Source of the DNA: Microbulbifer agarilyticus
GTDB lineage: Bacteria; Pseudomonadota; Gammaproteobacteria; Pseudomonadales; Cellvibrionaceae
Reading direction: 5' to 3'
Length of the DNA stretch: 64,000 nucleotides
NCBI RefSeq assembly: GCF_001999945.1
Contig: NZ_CP019650.1
Location: forward strand, 1,674,001 to 1,738,000
Below the pieces are notes generated by a model, which did not search any database, was not told the origin of the DNA, and was given only the letters and a program-made list of their open reading frames with translations. Both the position numbers and the translations under genes were made by a program. Position 1 is the first letter of the stretch, and the number at the start of each line of letters is the position of its first letter. This document shows positions 11,605-20,030 of the stretch, one piece after another.

Positions 11605-11727
11605 TCAGGCAAAAATCAGCACACCGAGCAGAATGGAACCTGCGATCAGCATCATCCACTCGACCCAGATACCCAGCCGGCGCAGTGCCGCTCGGTCCTC
11701 AGCGCGGAATAAAAGTCGTTTGTGCAT
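11605..11727 (-). CDS. Possible 40-aa single-pass membrane protein
   Basis: On the minus strand, convergent with fumC, an ATG opens a 40-codon frame. It has a basic N-terminal half (MHKRLLFRAEDRAALRRLG) followed by one hydrophobic helix (about residues 25-40) and stops at TGA. A TAA lies in frame upstream, so the ATG is the only start. The amphipathic-then-hydrophobic plan is typical of real small membrane proteins, but the ribosome binding site is poor (AAGG only 2-3 nt away) and I cannot test conservation. Confidence 0.35.
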   Translation of the reverse strand: MHKRLLFRAEDRAALRRLGIWVEWMMLIAGSILLGVLIFA

Positions 11728-12123
11728 AGCCTTCGACGAGCCTTTCGAGTGGGCGAATTATCTGCCCAGTGCCCAATGTTTGACTTCAAACTTACACGTG
11801 GCCCGCGTTGACACGGGTAGACCAATGTTGCAGGATTCGGCGCCGTTGAGAGATCTGGGCTGGCGCACTATGTGTACCAGAGGAAGCATTTGGCGCAATG
11901 GCCCACTGGAGCGTTGCTCAGTGCAATACCGGTGGAGCAGGGCTTGGGACACTCGTGTCTCTCGCGTAACTCCCGCCCGTCTCTCTCGATAGTGTGCACA
12001 CCCTATCGCTATAGTATAAAGGTCGGCGCTGTCGATTGTGTCGTGCAGGACGCCTGTAGCCGCTAGGTTAGTGTGGAGTCCTTCGTTGACCAATCATTCA
12101 TATCCGGATGAAAGTAGTTAGTT
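11728..12123. other. Intergenic stretch without a convincing gene
   Basis: Both strands contain open frames of about 110 codons, but their translations are arginine/serine/cysteine-rich and unlike protein. An AT-rich CTATAGTATAAAGG at about 12010-12023 is the best candidate for a promoter of the downstream small gene, without a clear -35. Confidence 0.4.
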
Positions 12124-12351
12124 ATGGCTAGAAAACGCCGCCGTTCGTTTGTTACCAGCGTGCTTGCCTGTCTCGCCTTTATTGCGGCGGCGGTTTGGAG
12201 CTGGGATCTACCGGTAGAAGACCTGCTCAGCTACCTGGTACTTATGTTGATTTTTCTCGCCGTGATTATTGCGGTAGCGCTAGGCTTCGGTGCGCTGCTT
12301 AACTGGCTGCGAAATCGTAATTCCAACGATCGTCACAAAGATGATCGCTGA
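12124..12351 (+). CDS. Small two-helix membrane protein
   Basis: The product (75 aa) starts with a very basic segment (MARKRRR), then two hydrophobic helices (about residues 9-26 and 34-61) and ends in a polar, charged tail. No family is recognised. It stops 13 nt before the AraC-type regulator at 12365, so both are probably co-transcribed; such pairs sometimes link a membrane component to a regulator, but nothing in the sequence shows that here. Confidence 0.6.
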   Translation: MARKRRRSFVTSVLACLAFIAAAVWSWDLPVEDLLSYLVLMLIFLAVIIAVALGFGALLNWLRNRNSNDRHKDDR

Positions 12352-12364
12352 TCGCGGGTAGGGC

Positions 12365-13465
12365 ATGGGTAGCGATTCACAATCACCAGTTGCCGGCGCG
12401 AGTCATTCACAGGGCGATGACATTCGCATTCCGATTGCCTATGTTCAGCGCCTGCTGGAAGAGGCTTCGAACCGCGGGTGCGATCGTGCAGAGCTGCTGG
12501 CTGCGGTCGGGATTTCCGAGCACGATCTGGAAGATACCGCGGCTTTTTCTGCGGTAACTTACGGCCGTTTGTATCAGCGGGTGATGTGGCTGGCGCAGGA
12601 CGAATGGTTTGGCATGCTCAGTGGCGGCCGGGTGCGTTCGGGCTCTTTTCGCTTACTGTGTTTGACCGTGGTGAATTGCGCGACGGTGCGGCAAGCCATT
12701 ACTCTCAGCGCAGAGTTTATGGAGATCTGCCGCGGATTTCGGGTAAAACCGGTACTCTCACAGGAAGGGGACCGGGACAAAGTGGTGATCCAGGGGATCA
12801 GCTCTCTAAAGCCCGGTGAATTCGACTCGCTTATCGCCGATACGTCCCCAAGCGTTATCCGTACAACGCTGGCTGTGTGGCACAGGTTTTATTGCTGGCT
12901 AGTTGGGCGCGAAATTCCACTGGCTAAATTGCATTTCTCTTTTCCCTGTCCCGAAGAATTTCAGACGCTTGCCCAGAGCGAGGCGGGCGAGCTGCTGTTT
13001 GATCAGCTGGGTAATGCGCTGGAATATGAAAGTCGTTATCTGGATTATCCGGTGGTGCAAAGTCCACAGACGGTGGAGGATTTTATCCGCACCGCGCCCT
13101 ATCACCTGGTGATCAGTGACGGCAACGCAAACAGTATCAAGACCAAGGTAAAGACCATTCTGAATCGCGACGTGAGCGAATCCATGCCTCCGGCGGAAGC
13201 GGTGGCCGAGCGGCTGAACATGTCGGTCACTACCTTGCGCAGGAAATTGCAGCAGGAAAACACCTCCTATCAGAAATTGAAGGACGAGTGTCGGATGGAG
13301 GCGGCTTTCCACTATCTGAGCTGTCCGGATCTCTCCAATACGCAGATTGCAGAGATGCTCGGGTTCGATGAGGCCAGTGCATTTTTCCGCGCGTTCAAAA
13401 AGTGGACCGGTGTCACCCCCGGGGAGTATCGCAAGAGCCCACGGAGCTCGGCCGTCGACGGCTAA
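12365..13465 (+). CDS. AraC-family transcriptional regulator (Arabinose_bd-type sensor)
   Basis: The product (366 aa) has the two-domain plan of AraC regulators: a sensor of the Arabinose_bd (PF12625) type over about residues 20-215 (IPIAYVQRLLEEASNRG, the FRLLCLTVVNCATVRQAI block), and a C-terminal double helix-turn-helix from about 275 to 358 (MSVTTLRRKLQQENTSYQKLKDE, then NTQIAEMLGFDEASAFFRAFKKWTG). Relatives with this sensor often control fatty acid, hydroxy-acid or opine-type catabolism. It lies 350 bp upstream of an acyl-CoA dehydrogenase in the same direction, so lipid degradation genes are plausible targets. That link is inference. Confidence 0.88.
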   Translation: MGSDSQSPVAGASHSQGDDIRIPIAYVQRLLEEASNRGCDRAELLAAVGISEHDLEDTAAFSAVTYGRLYQRVMWLAQDEWFGMLSGGRVRSGSFRLLCLTVVNCATVRQAITLSAEFMEICRGFRVKPVLSQEGDRDKVVIQGISSLKPGEFDSLIADTSPSVIRTTLAVWHRFYCWLVGREIPLAKLHFSFPCPEEFQTLAQSEAGELLFDQLGNALEYESRYLDYPVVQSPQTVEDFIRTAPYHLVISDGNANSIKTKVKTILNRDVSESMPPAEAVAERLNMSVTTLRRKLQQENTSYQKLKDECRMEAAFHYLSCPDLSNTQIAEMLGFDEASAFFRAFKKWTGVTPGEYRKSPRSSAVDG

Positions 13466-13815
13466 GCGCCACAGCCCACGACTTCCCGATAACTGTCTTT
13501 TTCCTCATTGTTTCTGGCCTTTGTGGCCCACTGGTCAGTGCGCTGGTTTGCGGCCTGAACATCATTTCTCTTCACCCTCTGCAGCGGGTTTGACTCACCC
13601 GTCAGTCTGTTTGCGTCAATTTTGTCGCCGTAATTTGTTAGTGCTTTGGACACTTTTCGCCATAGTGGCTATTGGTTATTTGCTACTAATATGAATAAAA
13701 CCAATAGTTGAGTCACGGCTTAGTGCCGAGCTTCCCGACGCGTCATTCGCTTGTTACAACTTGCTATATGGGCGCAATAATTCGAGTGTAAAAATCGTTA
13801 ACGAGGGTATTCAGG
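13466..13815. promoter_or_regulatory. Leader of the acyl-CoA dehydrogenase gene with a 9-bp inverted repeat
   Basis: No gene is seen in these 350 bp. At 13669-13707 CTATTGGTT and AACCAATAG form a perfect inverted repeat, centres 30 bp apart (about three helical turns). A possible sigma-70 promoter overlaps it: TTGCTA at 13680-13685, 17 bp, then AATAGT at 13703-13708, overlapping the right arm. This suggests an operator, perhaps for the AraC regulator just upstream. Confidence 0.35.
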
Positions 13816-15612
13816 ATGAGCGAGATCAAAATTCCGCTGCGTGACATGCGTTTCTCTATGCGTGAACTGCTGAACTGGGATCAGCACTATGCGGCACTGG
13901 GCTATGAAGATGCGAGCCCGGACGTAGTGGATGCGATCCTGGAAGAAGGTGCCAAGTTCTGTGAGAACGTTCTGGCGCCAATCAACCAGAGCGGTGACCA
14001 ACAGGGCTGTACCTGGAAAGACGGCGAAGTCACCACCCCCGACGGCTTTAAAGAGGCTTATCAGCAGTTCGTTGAAGCGGGCTGGCCGTCCATGCCGCAC
14101 GACGTCGAAGTTGGTGGCCAGGGCCTGCCGCACTCCCTTGGCACCATCCTGAGCGAAATGGTTGGCACCGCCAACTGGTCCTGGGGTATGTACCCGGGCC
14201 TGTCTCACGGCGCCATGAACACGCTGGATGCGCATGGTACCGACGAGCAGAAAGAGACCTACCTGACCAAGCTGGTAGAGGGTACCTGGACCGGCACCAT
14301 GTGTCTGACCGAGCCGCACTGTGGTACCGACTTGGGTATTCTGCGCTCCAAAGCCGAGCCGAATGACGATGGCTCCTACGCCATCAGCGGCACCAAAATC
14401 TTTATCTCTGCCGGTGAGCACGATATGGCCGAGAACATCGTGCATATCGTCCTGGCGCGCCTGCCAGACGCACCTGCGGGCACCAAGGGTATTTCCCTGT
14501 TCATCGTTCCCAAGTTCCTGCCAAACGCAGACGGCTCCGTTGGTGAGCGCAACGGCGTGACCTGTGGTTCCCTGGAACACAAGATGGGTATCCACGGGAA
14601 TGCGACTGCGGTACTGAACTTCGACGGCGCGAAAGGCTTCCTGATTGGCCCGCCGAACAAAGGTCTGAACTGCATGTTCACCTTTATGAACACTGCGCGT
14701 CTGGGTACTGCCCTGCAGGGCGTTGCCCACGCTGAAGCCGGCTTCCAGAAGTCTCTGGCTTACGCCAAAGACCGCCTGCAGATGCGCTCCCTGAGTGGCC
14801 CGAAAAACCCGGAAGGTGCAGCTGACCCGATCATCGTGCACCCGGACGTGCGCCGCATGCTGCTGACTCAGAAAGCCTTCGCCGAAGGTGGTCGTATGCT
14901 GGTACTGCTGTGTGCCAAACAGGTGGACCGTAGCAATGCCGCTGAGACCGAAGAAGAGCGCAAAGCGGCCGACGATCTGCTGGCGTTCCTGACGCCGATT
15001 GCCAAGGCTTTCCTGACCGAGACTGGTTACGAGTCTGCCAACCTGGGCCTGCAGTGTTTCGGTGGCCACGGCTACATCGCCGAGTGGGGCATGGAGCAGA
15101 ACGTGCGAGACAGCCGTATCTCCACCATCTACGAAGGTACCACCGGTATTCAGGCACTGGACCTGCTGGGCCGTAAGGTTCTGATGACCCAGGGCGAGTT
15201 GCTGCGCAACTTCACCAAGGTCGTGCACAAGTTCTGCCAGGCAGAGCTGGACAACGAAGCGCTGGCGCCTTACGTCACCAAGCTCCAGGAACTCAACAAA
15301 GAGTGGGGCGAGTTGACCATGAACGTTGGCGTTAAAGCCATGGAGAATCCGGACGAAGTCGGTGCTGCCTCCGTGGATTACCTGATGTACTCCGGTTACG
15401 CGGTTCAGGCCTACCTGTGGGCTCTGGCGGCGAAAGTTGCCAATGAGAAACTGGCCGAAGGTACCAGCGAAGAGGACTTCTACCGTTCCAAGCTGGCAAC
15501 TGCGCGTTTCTACTTCGACCGCATCTTGCCGCGCACCGCGACCCATGCCGCCGCTATGCAGAGTGGCGCCGACAACCTCATGAGCCTGGATGCGGAACAC
15601 TTCGTATTCTGA
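13816..15612 (+). CDS. Acyl-CoA dehydrogenase, long (about 600 aa) FadE/DmdC-like type
   Basis: A flavoenzyme that makes the first oxidation of beta-oxidation, acyl-CoA to trans-2-enoyl-CoA. At 598 aa it belongs to the longer class with an extra N-terminal segment and a C-terminal extension (PF12806-like), the group that includes the paired Pseudomonas enzymes and DmdC. Visible landmarks are MCLTEPHCGTDLG (FAD/substrate loop), the central FISAGEHDM region, and ISTIYEGTTGIQALDLLGRK with the catalytic-base glutamate near residue 439. Start ATG with a GAGGGTATTCAGG leader. It is followed by a strong terminator. The substrate cannot be read from sequence; DmdC-like activity on methylmercaptopropionyl-CoA is an alternative. 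Confidence 0.9.
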   Translation: MSEIKIPLRDMRFSMRELLNWDQHYAALGYEDASPDVVDAILEEGAKFCENVLAPINQSGDQQGCTWKDGEVTTPDGFKEAYQQFVEAGWPSMPHDVEVGGQGLPHSLGTILSEMVGTANWSWGMYPGLSHGAMNTLDAHGTDEQKETYLTKLVEGTWTGTMCLTEPHCGTDLGILRSKAEPNDDGSYAISGTKIFISAGEHDMAENIVHIVLARLPDAPAGTKGISLFIVPKFLPNADGSVGERNGVTCGSLEHKMGIHGNATAVLNFDGAKGFLIGPPNKGLNCMFTFMNTARLGTALQGVAHAEAGFQKSLAYAKDRLQMRSLSGPKNPEGAADPIIVHPDVRRMLLTQKAFAEGGRMLVLLCAKQVDRSNAAETEEERKAADDLLAFLTPIAKAFLTETGYESANLGLQCFGGHGYIAEWGMEQNVRDSRISTIYEGTTGIQALDLLGRKVLMTQGELLRNFTKVVHKFCQAELDNEALAPYVTKLQELNKEWGELTMNVGVKAMENPDEVGAASVDYLMYSGYAVQAYLWALAAKVANEKLAEGTSEEDFYRSKLATARFYFDRILPRTATHAAAMQSGADNLMSLDAEHFVF

Positions 15613-15627
15613 GCCACATGACTCACG

Positions 15628-15660
15628 AACACCGCCGCTGGTAACAGCGGCGGTGTTTTT
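15628..15660 (+). terminator. Intrinsic terminator after acyl-CoA dehydrogenase
   Basis: A 13-bp perfect stem (AACACCGCCGCTG with CAGCGGCGGTGTT) around a GTAA loop, followed by a T-run. Confidence 0.93.
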
Positions 15661-15717
15661 GGATCTGGGTCTCGCCAACGGCGGTGGGGCGCAGGTCTCC
15701 GAGAAACCGGAGTAACG

Positions 15718-16065
15718 ATGCTATTACCGGCGCACATTCTTGAGCGTTTGCGGCAGCTTACTTGTCTGCCACAAATCACTCGAGTACAGTTTCGATTGCC
15801 GGACGGCAGCGATTTTTATCTGCAGGTACAACGGAAGTCCGCGAGCGAAAGCCTTGCCGAAGGTGACCGTGCAGCCATTGAGGCGAAGCAGGTTGAAGGT
15901 TTGGCGGCTTCCTCTGATCTGGACCTGGAAATGTCCTACGATACGCTGCAAGACATTATTGGCGGCAGGTTGAGTGCGCGGCACGCATTTTTGCTTGGCG
16001 ATATTCGCTACACTGGGAATCGAGAATTGGCCGCAGCCCTCGCGGACCTGTTTGCGGTACATTGA
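15718..16065 (+). CDS. SCP2-like sterol/lipid-carrier domain protein
   Basis: The product (115 aa) has the sterol carrier protein 2 fold pattern: an amphipathic N-terminal half with VQFRLPDGSDFYLQVQ, then the diagnostic YDTLQDIIGGRLSARHAFLLGDIRYTGNR, which matches the family's conserved turn (a threshold for using a T/G-K/R-L-S-x-x-x-A-F-L-x-G pattern). SCP2 proteins bind acyl chains and fatty acyl-CoA. Its place between an acyl-CoA dehydrogenase and fadD fits a role in handling acyl-CoA, although a terminator separates it from the former. ATG start with GGAG five nt upstream. Confidence 0.7.
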   Translation: MLLPAHILERLRQLTCLPQITRVQFRLPDGSDFYLQVQRKSASESLAEGDRAAIEAKQVEGLAASSDLDLEMSYDTLQDIIGGRLSARHAFLLGDIRYTGNRELAAALADLFAVH

Positions 16066-16409
16066 GTTTCTTTTAATAAGAAATGCGCTGAGACTGATTG
16101 GTCAAGGCGTGTTGGCGCGAAAATAATTTTATGGCGGATCACCTCTGAATGAGCGATGAAATTCAGGCGGTTGTTTTGCCTCACACAGTTACATTCACCA
16201 GATAACTAACAAAACTTACAATAATTATTTGCCCGGTTAGACCAGAACCGCGGAATTCGTCTATAAACGGACATGGAATATCCTTGAGGTACCATCGTTC
16301 CGTGAACTCGCCGATAATCCGTTAGTCCTGTTGCTTCCGATCTCGCACAGAGGTCCGGGTCGCGTCCAGCGGGCGAAATCACAAAAACAACAGAATTGGG
16401 AGATACAAG
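16066..16409 (+). promoter_or_regulatory. fadD leader with candidate sigma-70 promoter (16194-16222)
   Basis: No gene is seen. TTCACC at 16194-16199, a 17-bp spacer and TACAAT at 16217-16222 make a reasonable promoter, giving a leader of about 180 nt. Unlike fadBA, I see no GAAAC/GTTTC-type (PsrA-like) box here. Confidence 0.4.
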
Positions 16410-18044
16410 TTGGACATTGAACGCAGCATTCTTGAAGTGTTTACCGATGCTACGGCCAAATTTGCAGACCGGCCCGCATTTACCTGCCTAGGGCAGACGT
16501 TGACCGTAGGTGATATCGATCGGCTCAGCGCCCAATTTACCTCCTACCTTCAGAATCATACCAACCTGAAACCGGGCGATCGCATTGCGGTTCAGCTGCC
16601 GAATGTACTGCAGTACCCGGTAGCGGTTTTTGGTGCATTGCGCGCCGGCCTGGTGGTCGTTAACACCAACCCGCTGTACACCCAGCGTGAAATTAAGCAT
16701 CAGCTGAATGACTCCGGTGCCAAGGCGCTGGTGGTTCTGGCAAACATTGCCGATACCGCCGCTGCAGTGGTTGCGGAAACCTCTGTTGAGCAGGTGATCG
16801 TGTCGGAAATTGCGGACCTGCACCCACCGCTGAAGCGCGTGCTGATCAATACCGTTGCCAAGCACGTGAAGAAGATGGTTCCGAACTTCCATTTCGCGAA
16901 TCAGGTGAACTTCCGCGACGCCATGGCCAAAGGTGCCAAGGCTCCGCATCAAGATGTGGCGCGTACCGCGGATGACCTGGCTGTACTGCAGTACACCGGT
17001 GGTACCACTGGTGTTGCCAAGGGCGCGATGCTGACCAACCGCAACCTGGTTGCCAACATGGAGCAGGTGCGCGAAGCACTGGGCGAATCCATGAAAGAGG
17101 GCGAAGAGTACTATGTTGCGCCTCTGCCTCTGTACCACATTTACGCCTTCACTATTCACTGCATGTGTCTGTTTACCACTGGTAACCACTCCCTGCTGAT
17201 TCCTAACCCGCGGGATATCCCGGGCTTTGTGAAGACCCTGAAGGGAATTCGTTTTACCGGCTTCTGCGGCCTGAACACTTTGTTCAACGGCCTGATGCGC
17301 GACCCGGGTTTTGCCGATCTGGATTTCAGTAAGCTGCACACTACCTGTTCCGGTGGTATGGCGCTGACGCGTGCAACTGCTGAGAAGTGGGAGCAGGTGA
17401 CTGGTTGTGTGGTAACCGAAGGCTACGGCATGACGGAAACTTCTCCGGTTGTTTGCTTCAACCCGGCGGAAGCGGTGCAGCTTGGTACCGTTGGTGTTGC
17501 GGTTCCGGCTACCGAAGTGAAGGTCATTGATGAGAATGGCAACGACTTGCCGAACAACACACCGGGCGAACTGTGTGTACGTGGCCCTCAGGTAATGAAA
17601 GGTTACTGGGAGCGCCCGGAAGCCACTGCGGAGACCATCGACTCCGAGGGATGGCTGAAGACTGGTGATATGGCGGTGATTCAGGACGACGGTTACATCA
17701 AGATCGTGGACCGTAAGAAAGACATGATCATTGTGTCTGGCTTCAACGTGTACCCGAATGAGATTGAAGACATCGTCAGCGCACACCCGAAAGTGACCGA
17801 GGCTGCTGCCGTAGGTATCCCGGATGAGCGCAGTGGCGAAGCGGTGAAGCTGTTTGTGGTGAAGGCGGATGCCTCTCTGACTGCGGACGAAGTCATCGCT
17901 TACTGTCGCGAAAACATGACCGCCTACAAGGTGCCCAGAAACATCGAGTTCCGCGAAGACCTGCCGAAAACCAATGTCGGCAAGATTCTGCGTCGTGAAC
18001 TGCGTGATGAGGAGCTGAAAAAGACCGAGGCGGTAACCGCTTAA
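16410..18044 (+). CDS. fadD: Long-chain fatty acid-CoA ligase FadD
   Basis: FadD activates fatty acids to acyl-CoA with ATP as they cross the inner membrane. The 544-aa product has the AMP-forming ligase motifs: the P-loop YTGGTTGVAKGAML near residue 195, EGYGMTETSP near 345, the YxKTGD equivalent GWLKTGDMAVIQDDGY near 415, the fatty-acyl signature region VDRKKDMIIVSGFNVYPNE, and the late lysine in PKTNVGKILRRELRD. The start is a TTG with a clear GGGAG seven nt upstream; E. coli fadD also uses TTG. The N-terminus is about 20 residues shorter than in enterics. Confidence 0.93.
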   Translation: MDIERSILEVFTDATAKFADRPAFTCLGQTLTVGDIDRLSAQFTSYLQNHTNLKPGDRIAVQLPNVLQYPVAVFGALRAGLVVVNTNPLYTQREIKHQLNDSGAKALVVLANIADTAAAVVAETSVEQVIVSEIADLHPPLKRVLINTVAKHVKKMVPNFHFANQVNFRDAMAKGAKAPHQDVARTADDLAVLQYTGGTTGVAKGAMLTNRNLVANMEQVREALGESMKEGEEYYVAPLPLYHIYAFTIHCMCLFTTGNHSLLIPNPRDIPGFVKTLKGIRFTGFCGLNTLFNGLMRDPGFADLDFSKLHTTCSGGMALTRATAEKWEQVTGCVVTEGYGMTETSPVVCFNPAEAVQLGTVGVAVPATEVKVIDENGNDLPNNTPGELCVRGPQVMKGYWERPEATAETIDSEGWLKTGDMAVIQDDGYIKIVDRKKDMIIVSGFNVYPNEIEDIVSAHPKVTEAAAVGIPDERSGEAVKLFVVKADASLTADEVIAYCRENMTAYKVPRNIEFREDLPKTNVGKILRRELRDEELKKTEAVTA

Positions 18045-18090
18045 GTTTTTTCAGATCGATCCATGGCTGCTGTCACAGACAGTAGCCATA

Positions 18091-18121
18091 AAAAAAGCCC
18101 GCGAATTTCGCGGGCTTTTTT
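18091..18121. terminator. Bidirectional terminator between fadD and the M28 peptidase gene
   Basis: AAAAAAGCCCGCGA pairs with TCGCGGGCTTTTTT across an ATT loop. A-run on one side and T-run on the other serve both convergent genes. Confidence 0.95.
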
Positions 18122-18147
18122 GTTTTCGGAATGGTTATCCGACTTGT

Positions 18148-19956
18148 TTATTTGCGGGTCTCGCTACTGGCATCGCGGGCCGCGCGAAACTCGTTCCCTT
18201 CATACCAGTTTGGCCAGTCGCGGCTGTTGGCGAGTTCGAGGCCGAGGTCCAGGCCGAGCGCCAGGTCCAGCGCCGCACCTTCAAGGTTCCACTCCGCATC
18301 GTACTCATCACCCGGTTTGTGGTAGGCATTTGCCAGGTAATCTTTACCTTTCTGTTGTGCCCACTCGCGGCCATGTTCGAAGCTGTCGGTACCGGAGGTA
18401 AAATACAGCATCGGTACGCCTTTCTTCGCCAGGCTGAAGTGATCTGAGCGGTAGAAGTAACCGCGCTCAGGGTGCTCTTCCGGTGCCAGATAGCGCGCTT
18501 GCTTCGCCGCGGCTTTCTCCAGCATCTTCTCCAGCTCGCTGCTCCCGTAGCCCATCACAACGACGTCGCGCATCGGACCGAGTACACCCATGGCATCGAA
18601 GTTAATACCGGCAACGGTTTTTTCCAGAGGAACAACCGGATTCGCTGCGTAGAATTTGGAACCCAGCAGGCCAGACTCTTCTGCAGTCACCGCGACAAAT
18701 ACCATGGAGCGTTCTGGTGCTTGCGGTTGCTTGGTTACCTGGTGGGCCATTGCCAGCAGGCCGGCGGTACCGGTGGCATTGTCTACCGCGCCATTAAAGA
18801 TGTGGTCGTGGCCCTCTGTGTTTTCATTTACACCGAGATGATCCCAGTGGGCGGTGTAAATAATCGCTTCATCCGGGTATTTGCTGCCCTCGACTTTGGC
18901 AACGACGTTGCGCGAGTCGGAAGTACGCAATTCCTTCTTCAGGTCTACGCTGGCAGTTAAATTCATCGGCTTGGCCTGGAAGCCGCGCTGTTTGGCCGCT
19001 GCCATCTCTGCGTCAAAATCGAGGCCTGCGGCGGTAAACAGTGCCTTGGCTGCGTCATCGGTAATCCACGACTCTACTGCAACCCGGTCCGCGTTTTTGT
19101 CATCTGCAGCCAGGCTGATCTGAGCGCCGGACCAGCTGCCGCTGACGACTTCCCATGGGTAACCAGCAGCGCCCGTCTCGTGGATCACGATAGCGCCGTC
19201 TGCACCCTGGCGAGCCGCTTCTTCAAACTTGTAGCTCCAGCGACCGTAATAGGTCATGGCATTACCGTTGAACAGGTTTTTGTCCTGGGTTGCGTAGCCC
19301 GGGTCGTTAACCAGGATCACTGCGGTTTTGCCTTTCATATCCAGGCCGGCGTAATCATTCCAGTCGTTTTCCGGGGCGACAATTCCGTAGCCGACAAATA
19401 CCAGTGGGCTGTCTTTCAGTTGGCTCTCTGGGGTCTGGCGTTGGGTAAAGGTCACCATATCGGTGAGTGGGGCGAGTGATTTCTCAAAGCCTTCGCCCTT
19501 GATCGTCAGCGGTGTACTTTCGATGTTCATTTCCACCACCGGCACCTTCTGGAACCAGCTGGGGTTGCCGTCGCTGTCGATCGCGCCAGGTTTGAGGCCC
19601 AGTTTTTCGAACTCAGTTGCCAGGTAGTTGATGGTCAGCTCTTCGCCTTTGCTCGCCGGGGCGCGGCCTTCAAATTCGTCGGAGGCAAGGACCGCTACAT
19701 GGGTGTGCAGGTCTTTTGCCAACTCAGAGATTTCGGTTTGTTCTTGCGCACTGAGTGTCGGGGCGCTAGCGGCTTCGGGTGCCAGCTTTTCGCTGGCTTC
19801 GGTTGGCGCTACGGATTCAGCGGTAGTGTTCTGCGCGGTTTGTGGTGCACTCTCGGTGGCGCTCGTCGCCTCCTGCTTGCTGCAGGCGCCCAGTGCAATC
19901 AAGCTGGACAGGGCGAGGGGCAGAGCGAGTCGCTGCAATGGTAACGGGTTCTGCAT
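18148..19956 (-). CDS. M28-family zinc aminopeptidase, lipoprotein
   Basis: A predicted outer-membrane or periplasmic lipoprotein peptidase (602 aa). The signal peptide ends in a lipobox-like LGAC, followed by an Ala/Glu/Thr-rich linker to about residue 65. Then an M28 catalytic core, split by a protease-associated (PA) insert, with zinc ligands in TAHWDHLG, AVDNATGTAG, VTAEESGLLGS (catalytic glutamate) and FYRSDHFSLAKKGVP. Family members release N-terminal amino acids from peptides; extracellular members help feeding on protein. AAGGA lies before the ATG. It follows the M14 peptidase gene by 74 nt in the same direction, so a small peptidase operon is likely. Confidence 0.92.
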   Translation of the reverse strand: MQNPLPLQRLALPLALSSLIALGACSKQEATSATESAPQTAQNTTAESVAPTEASEKLAPEAASAPTLSAQEQTEISELAKDLHTHVAVLASDEFEGRAPASKGEELTINYLATEFEKLGLKPGAIDSDGNPSWFQKVPVVEMNIESTPLTIKGEGFEKSLAPLTDMVTFTQRQTPESQLKDSPLVFVGYGIVAPENDWNDYAGLDMKGKTAVILVNDPGYATQDKNLFNGNAMTYYGRWSYKFEEAARQGADGAIVIHETGAAGYPWEVVSGSWSGAQISLAADDKNADRVAVESWITDDAAKALFTAAGLDFDAEMAAAKQRGFQAKPMNLTASVDLKKELRTSDSRNVVAKVEGSKYPDEAIIYTAHWDHLGVNENTEGHDHIFNGAVDNATGTAGLLAMAHQVTKQPQAPERSMVFVAVTAEESGLLGSKFYAANPVVPLEKTVAGINFDAMGVLGPMRDVVVMGYGSSELEKMLEKAAAKQARYLAPEEHPERGYFYRSDHFSLAKKGVPMLYFTSGTDSFEHGREWAQQKGKDYLANAYHKPGDEYDAEWNLEGAALDLALGLDLGLELANSRDWPNWYEGNEFRAARDASSETRK

Positions 19957-19981
19957 CGTGATTCCTTTTCAGGTCTTCTTT

Positions 19982-20005
19982 GTTATCGGTGTCGTTATCG
20001 GTGTT
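19982..20005. repeat. Short 12-bp tandem repeat in the M28 gene leader
   Basis: GTTATCGGTGTC and GTTATCGGTGTT stand head to tail, with a partial third copy, in the 74-nt gap before the M28 gene. Probably slippage-derived; no function is evident. Confidence 0.5.
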
Positions 20006-20030
20006 GTTATGGATCTTATTAAGGGTGTTT

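Noticed and set aside
11633..11992. A 119-codon plus-strand frame after fumC
   Set aside because: Arg/Ser-rich composition and no ribosome binding site; the minus strand offers a better small frame at 11605-11727.
13798..15678. A 626-codon open frame on the minus strand opposite the acyl-CoA dehydrogenase gene
   Set aside because: It is a by-product of codon bias in the real gene; its translation is His/Gln/Val-rich without family motifs, while the plus strand shows the complete enzyme.
16488..17786. A 432-codon minus-strand frame opposite fadD
   Set aside because: Antisense shadow of a high-bias gene; no start signals or motifs.
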